From contig CAZMMQ010000002.1 of the NCBI GenBank assembly GCA_964567435.1, positions 62,001 through 126,000 on the forward strand: 64,000 bases of DNA, written 5' to 3'. The notes below the pieces were generated by a model that was given only the letters and a program-made list of their open reading frames with translations, ran no database searches and was not told the DNA's origin. Position 1 is the first letter of the stretch. Every line of letters begins with the position of its first letter. This document shows, in pieces, positions 60,847-64,000 of this stretch. The DNA comes from RFSX01 sp964567435 (GTDB lineage Bacteria > Bacteroidota > Bacteroidia > Chitinophagales > Saprospiraceae). A program made the translations under genes and the position numbers.

Positions 60847-61143
60847 TTATACTTCTCCGAAAAAATCTATTTCCTCACCTGCCTGTAACTTCACTACGGC
60901 TTTTTTGTACGAACTCATAGTTCCCTTAAGCACGCCTGATCTGGTATTTCTAGTCTTAGACTTACCAGGCATAGTAAGTGTATTTACTGAAGCAACCTTA
61001 ACACTATACATGTCTTGGACTGCTTTTCTTATTTCTGTTTTATTAGCCTTCTTATTAACGATGAAGCTATATTGACTCATCTCACTGGAAAGTATTTCTG
61101 CTTTCTCAGATATAATAGGCTTTATAAGTACTCTCTTTGCCAT
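60847..61143 (-). CDS. rplW: 50S ribosomal protein L23
   Basis: L23 at the exit tunnel. VLIKPIISEKAE and the FIVNKKANKTEIRKAVQDMYSVKV segment are diagnostic. Length 98. It lies between rplD and rplB. Confidence 0.99.
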   Translation of the reverse strand: MAKRVLIKPIISEKAEILSSEMSQYSFIVNKKANKTEIRKAVQDMYSVKVASVNTLTMPGKSKTRNTRSGVLKGTMSSYKKAVVKLQAGEEIDFFGEV

Positions 61144-61151
61144 AGTCTATC

Positions 61152-61781
61152 TTACTTTGAAAGATTATCTTTTAAATGCTTCACAGAGGCTTCTGATATA
61201 AATACTTGCGAAGCTCTCATCACATCTAGGGTACTAAAACTTGTTACTGCTTTGATAGAAGCTTTCGAAATGTTTCTTGCTGATAAAACAAGGTTCTTGT
61301 CTGGTTCTGCAAAAACAAATAGTGCTTTCTTATCATTTACTTCTAAGCTATTAACTATAGACGCAAATTCTTTTGTCTTAGGTGCTTCGAAAGAAAAGTC
61401 CTCTATCACTTTTAGTGCTCCTGAGGCTGCTCTGGCAGATAAAGCTGAACGTCTAGCCAAGGTCTTAACTTTCTTATTCAATCCTACAGAATATGTTCTT
61501 GGTCTTGGACCAAATATTCTACCTCCACCTCTGAAGAGTGGATTTTTAAGACTACCTGCTCTTGCTGTACCTGTACCCTTTTGTTTCTTAATCTTCTTGG
61601 TAGATCCTTTTATTTCTCCTCTTTCTTTAGCCTTATGTGTGCCCTGACGTTGATTAGCCTGTATAGACTTAACAGCTAAATAAACAGCGTGCTCATTTGG
61701 CTCTATAGCAAAAATGTCATCTGGTAAGTCTACCGACCTTCCAGTGCTGCTTCCATTGATACCTATAACTTCAGCTTTCAT
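61152..61781 (-). CDS. rplD: 50S ribosomal protein L4
   Basis: L4, an early assembly protein and in E. coli the repressor of the S10 operon. The KKQKGTGTARAGSLKNPLFRGGG loop and GPRPRTYSVGLNKKVKTLARRSALSA are diagnostic. Length 209. Whether L4 represses this operon here is not shown. Confidence 0.99.
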   Translation of the reverse strand: MKAEVIGINGSSTGRSVDLPDDIFAIEPNEHAVYLAVKSIQANQRQGTHKAKERGEIKGSTKKIKKQKGTGTARAGSLKNPLFRGGGRIFGPRPRTYSVGLNKKVKTLARRSALSARAASGALKVIEDFSFEAPKTKEFASIVNSLEVNDKKALFVFAEPDKNLVLSARNISKASIKAVTSFSTLDVMRASQVFISEASVKHLKDNLSK

Positions 61782-61785
61782 GATG

Positions 61786-62406
61786 TTACTTTTCTATAAT
61801 TACCAAAGAGCCTTTGTGTCCTGGGACAGCTCCTTTAACCAACATTAAATTCTTTTCCGCGAATATTTTAACCACTTTTAGATTCATGGTTTTTACTCTT
61901 TTTCCTCCCATTCTTCCACCCATACGTGTTCCCTTGTATACTTTAGAAGGAGTAGAACAAGCACCGATCGCACCAGGTGCTCTTAATCTATTATGCTGAC
62001 CGTGGGTAGCCTGACCAACACCACCGAAGTTGTGCCTCTTGACTACACCTTGGAATCCTTTACCTTTGGATGTCCCTACCGCATGCACTATATCACCTTC
62101 AGCGAAAACATCTTCTATTTGCACTTTATCACCTTCTCCTTTTCCTAAATCACTGTTTCTAAACTCAGCTACTTTCACAGTAGAGCCTAATCCAGCTTTT
62201 TTAAGGTGACCACTTAATGCAGCAGTCATTCTCTTTTTCTTTCTTTCACCGAAAGACAATTGTACTGCATTGTACCCATCAGACTCTTCAGTCTTAATCT
62301 GTGATACAACGTTAGGTGATACTTCTATGACAGTGCAAGGAATATTCTTCCCTGCGTCATCAAAGATGCTAGTCATACCGACTTTTTTTCCTATTAATCC
62401 GTTCAT
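61786..62406 (-). CDS. rplC: 50S ribosomal protein L3
   Basis: L3, near the peptidyl transferase centre. MNGLIGKKVGMTSIFDDAGKN, FQGVVKRHNFGG, ATHGQHN and MGGRMGGKRV are diagnostic. Length 206. It is preceded by a 93-base gap after rpsJ. Confidence 0.99.
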   Translation of the reverse strand: MNGLIGKKVGMTSIFDDAGKNIPCTVIEVSPNVVSQIKTEESDGYNAVQLSFGERKKKRMTAALSGHLKKAGLGSTVKVAEFRNSDLGKGEGDKVQIEDVFAEGDIVHAVGTSKGKGFQGVVKRHNFGGVGQATHGQHNRLRAPGAIGACSTPSKVYKGTRMGGRMGGKRVKTMNLKVVKIFAEKNLMLVKGAVPGHKGSLVIIEK

Positions 62407-62499
62407 ATATTATATTGATATATGTGATTATACAATACTATCTTGATGGCAATTTGAATTACCATCAACCAAATAAATCTATGTAGTAAAAACGTGGAG

Positions 62500-62808
62500 T
62501 TAAGTGAGCTTAACCTGAATATCTACACCACTTGGTAGTTCCAACTTAGACAATGCATCCACTGTCTTTTGTGTTGGTGTGTAGATTTCTAATAGTCTCT
62601 TGTGTGTCCTGAGTGAAAACTGCTCACGGGATTTTTTATTTACATGCGGTGATCTGAGCACCGTATGTATTTCTTTATCCGTTGGCAGAGGAATCGGACC
62701 AGAGATCACAGCACCACTATTTCGTACCGTTTTTACTATCTTCTCAGTAGACTTATCAACCAGGTTGTAGTCATAACTTCGAAGCTTGATTCTAATTTTT
62801 TGATTCAT
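62500..62808 (-). CDS. rpsJ: 30S ribosomal protein S10
   Basis: S10 of the head, also a transcription antitermination factor (NusE) partner of NusB. QKIRIKLRSYDYNLVDKS, SGPIPLPTDKEIHTVLRSPHVNKKSREQF and DIQVKLT are diagnostic. Length 102. A strong promoter match lies in the gap to fusA. Confidence 0.99.
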   Translation of the reverse strand: MNQKIRIKLRSYDYNLVDKSTEKIVKTVRNSGAVISGPIPLPTDKEIHTVLRSPHVNKKSREQFSLRTHKRLLEIYTPTQKTVDALSKLELPSGVDIQVKLT

Positions 62809-62837
62809 AACCTTTTATAAAACTCTAAAAAGGAGCG

Positions 62838-62868
62838 CAAATGTAGAATTAATTAATTGGTAATACAA
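62838..62868 (-). promoter_or_regulatory. probable promoter of rpsJ and the S10 operon
   Basis: On the minus strand TTG (62866-62868), 20 bases, then TACATTTG (62838-62845) match the Bacteroidota TTG / TAnnTTTG layout exactly. It lies in the 70-base gap between fusA and rpsJ, 29 bases before the rpsJ ATG. Confidence 0.7.
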
Positions 62869-62878
62869 CTAATCTGTC

Positions 62879-64000
62879 CTAAACGTTTACTTCGCCTTTG
62901 GCTTTTTCAATAACTTCTTTAGCAACACTTTGAGGAGCAGCGGCATACCTGTCAAATGTCATGGTACTACTAGCTCTTCCTGATGTAATCGTTCTTAATG
63001 ATGTAACATACCCAAACATTTCAGAAAGAGGCACGTCAGCGCTAATAACTACAGCTCCTCCTGGTCTTGTATCTTGGCCTTTAGGCAACCCTCTTCTTCT
63101 GTTAAGATCACCAATTACAGATCCTACATACTCTTCAGGAGTCACTACTTCTAGGGCCATAATAGGCTCTAGTAATACTGGTTTCGCAGTCTTTGCAGCT
63201 GCTTTAAACCCTTCTTTAGCACAAAGTTCGAATGCTATTGGCTTAGAATCCACTGCGTGAGTGGCTCCATCATAAACCTTCACTTTCATAGAATCTATGC
63301 CGTATCCAGCTAGGATACCGTTATTCATCATTGCTTTAAAGCCTTTAATAATAGATGGGAAGAATTCTTTGGGAATCTTACCTCCTACTATCTTATTGAC
63401 AAATTGTAGTTTATCTTTTCCAGACTTAAACTCTTCAGAATCAAGAAACTCCTGATCTGCAGGTCCTAGCTCAAATGCCATCTGAGCGAACAATCCTGAT
63501 CCACCTGATTGCTTCTTCAATCTTTCTGTGTGATCAACTGTTGTTGTTAATGCCTCCTTATAAGTTACTTGAGGTGCTCCTTGGTTACATTCTACCTTAA
63601 ATTCTCTTTTAAGTCTATCTATGATAATTTCTAAGTGAAGCTCACCCATACCACTAATAATGGTCTGATTAGTGTCTTCATCATATCTTACTCTAAATGT
63701 TGGATCCTCTTCTGACAATTTAGCTAGAGCCATGCCTAGCTTATCAATATCCTTCTGTGTCTTTGGCTCTATAGCGACACCGATTACTGGATCAGGGAAT
63801 ACCATACTCTCTAATACTAAAGGATGCCCTTCAGCACAAAGTGTATCTCCTGTTCTGATGTCTTTAAATCCAACTCCTGCAGCTATATCTCCTGACTGAA
63901 CACTTGGAATTGCGTTCTGCTTATTGGAGTGCATCTGGTAGAGTCGAGAGATTCTCTCTTTGTTATCAGATCTAGAATTGTATATATACGATCCAGCATC
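62879..64000 (-). CDS. fusA: translation elongation factor G, 3' part
   Basis: The C-terminal 373 residues of EF-G, the translocation GTPase; the start lies beyond the window edge and the frame is open to base 64000. The first residues match the DAGSYIYNSRSDNKERISRLYQMHSNKQ region after the GTPase domain; domain III (PVIGVAIEPKTQ), domain IV (GYGIDSMKVKVYDG-type loop) and domain V (EPIMALEVVTPEEYVGSVIGDLNRRRG) are intact. It precedes rpsJ directly with no tuf gene between them. Confidence 0.98.
   Translation of the reverse strand, partial: DAGSYIYNSRSDNKERISRLYQMHSNKQNAIPSVQSGDIAAGVGFKDIRTGDTLCAEGHPLVLESMVFPDPVIGVAIEPKTQKDIDKLGMALAKLSEEDPTFRVRYDEDTNQTIISGMGELHLEIIIDRLKREFKVECNQGAPQVTYKEALTTTVDHTERLKKQSGGSGLFAQMAFELGPADQEFLDSEEFKSGKDKLQFVNKIVGGKIPKEFFPSIIKGFKAMMNNGILAGYGIDSMKVKVYDGATHAVDSKPIAFELCAKEGFKAAAKTAKPVLLEPIMALEVVTPEEYVGSVIGDLNRRRGLPKGQDTRPGGAVVISADVPLSEMFGYVTSLRTITSGRASSTMTFDRYAAAPQSVAKEVIEKAKGEVNV

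Overview
The window looks like a chromosomal segment of a Bacteroidota bacterium. The basis is the gene order of the S10-spc-alpha ribosomal block running straight into rpoA-rplQ and then carA-eno-ftsB-sucD, the presence of a DUF3127 protein and of Bacteroidota-type outer-membrane and TPR lipoproteins, and -7 elements of the form TAnnTTTG upstream of several operons. A lycopene cyclase, a GMC oxidoreductase and AT-rich coding sequence would fit a free-living, pigmented (for example Saprospirales-like) lineage, but that finer placement is inference.

Layout. 1-1,650: an exported small protein, an SSB-like DUF3127 protein and the Bcp peroxiredoxin. 1,700-9,100: a tightly packed minus-strand run of a two-TM PspA-like coiled-coil protein, a membrane-anchored substrate-binding protein fused to an OmpA peptidoglycan-binding domain, an ABC permease with an extra C-terminal two-TM module, its ATPase, the MeaB GTPase and an M23 peptidase. 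This is the most unusual system in the window. 9,100-12,000: a 583-bp gap with inverted repeats and a possible 37-residue membrane microprotein, a large unrecognised helical protein, and a coiled-coil protein that may belong to the ABC system. 12,000-20,100: housekeeping and envelope genes (4HBT thioesterase, YihY, FolC, lycopene cyclase, a lipoprotein-type peptide deformylase, a LPG-synthase-like flippase, GMC oxidoreductase). 20,200-24,800: a small secreted protein, a striking acidic repeat lipoprotein, then an operon-like Gfo/Idh/MocA oxidoreductase, duplicated membrane protein and RluA-type pseudouridine synthase. 24,900-36,100: a divergent Gfo/Idh protein, LipA, two paralogous TPR proteins on either side of phosphofructokinase, an outer-membrane barrel, CoaX, PurH and thymidine kinase. 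36,200-43,700: a coiled-coil protein, a rhomboid protease, a carboxypeptidase-like-domain protein, MurQ, a sodium symporter, a DUF7033-type polysaccharide-deacetylase-like protein and TruA.

43,740-64,000 is one long minus-strand expression block. fusA (its start lies outside the window) precedes rpsJ, and the ribosomal genes follow in the usual order down to rplQ, where a strong hairpin terminator lies. A second unit, carA-eno-ftsB-sucD, starts from a TAnnTTTG element and ends in another strong terminator. Stop and start codons overlap as TAATG at several junctions (secY/map, rpsM/rpsK, rplX/rplE, truA/DUF7033, lipA/Gfo-Idh), which suggests translational coupling.

No tRNA, rRNA, CRISPR array, insertion sequence or prophage was seen.
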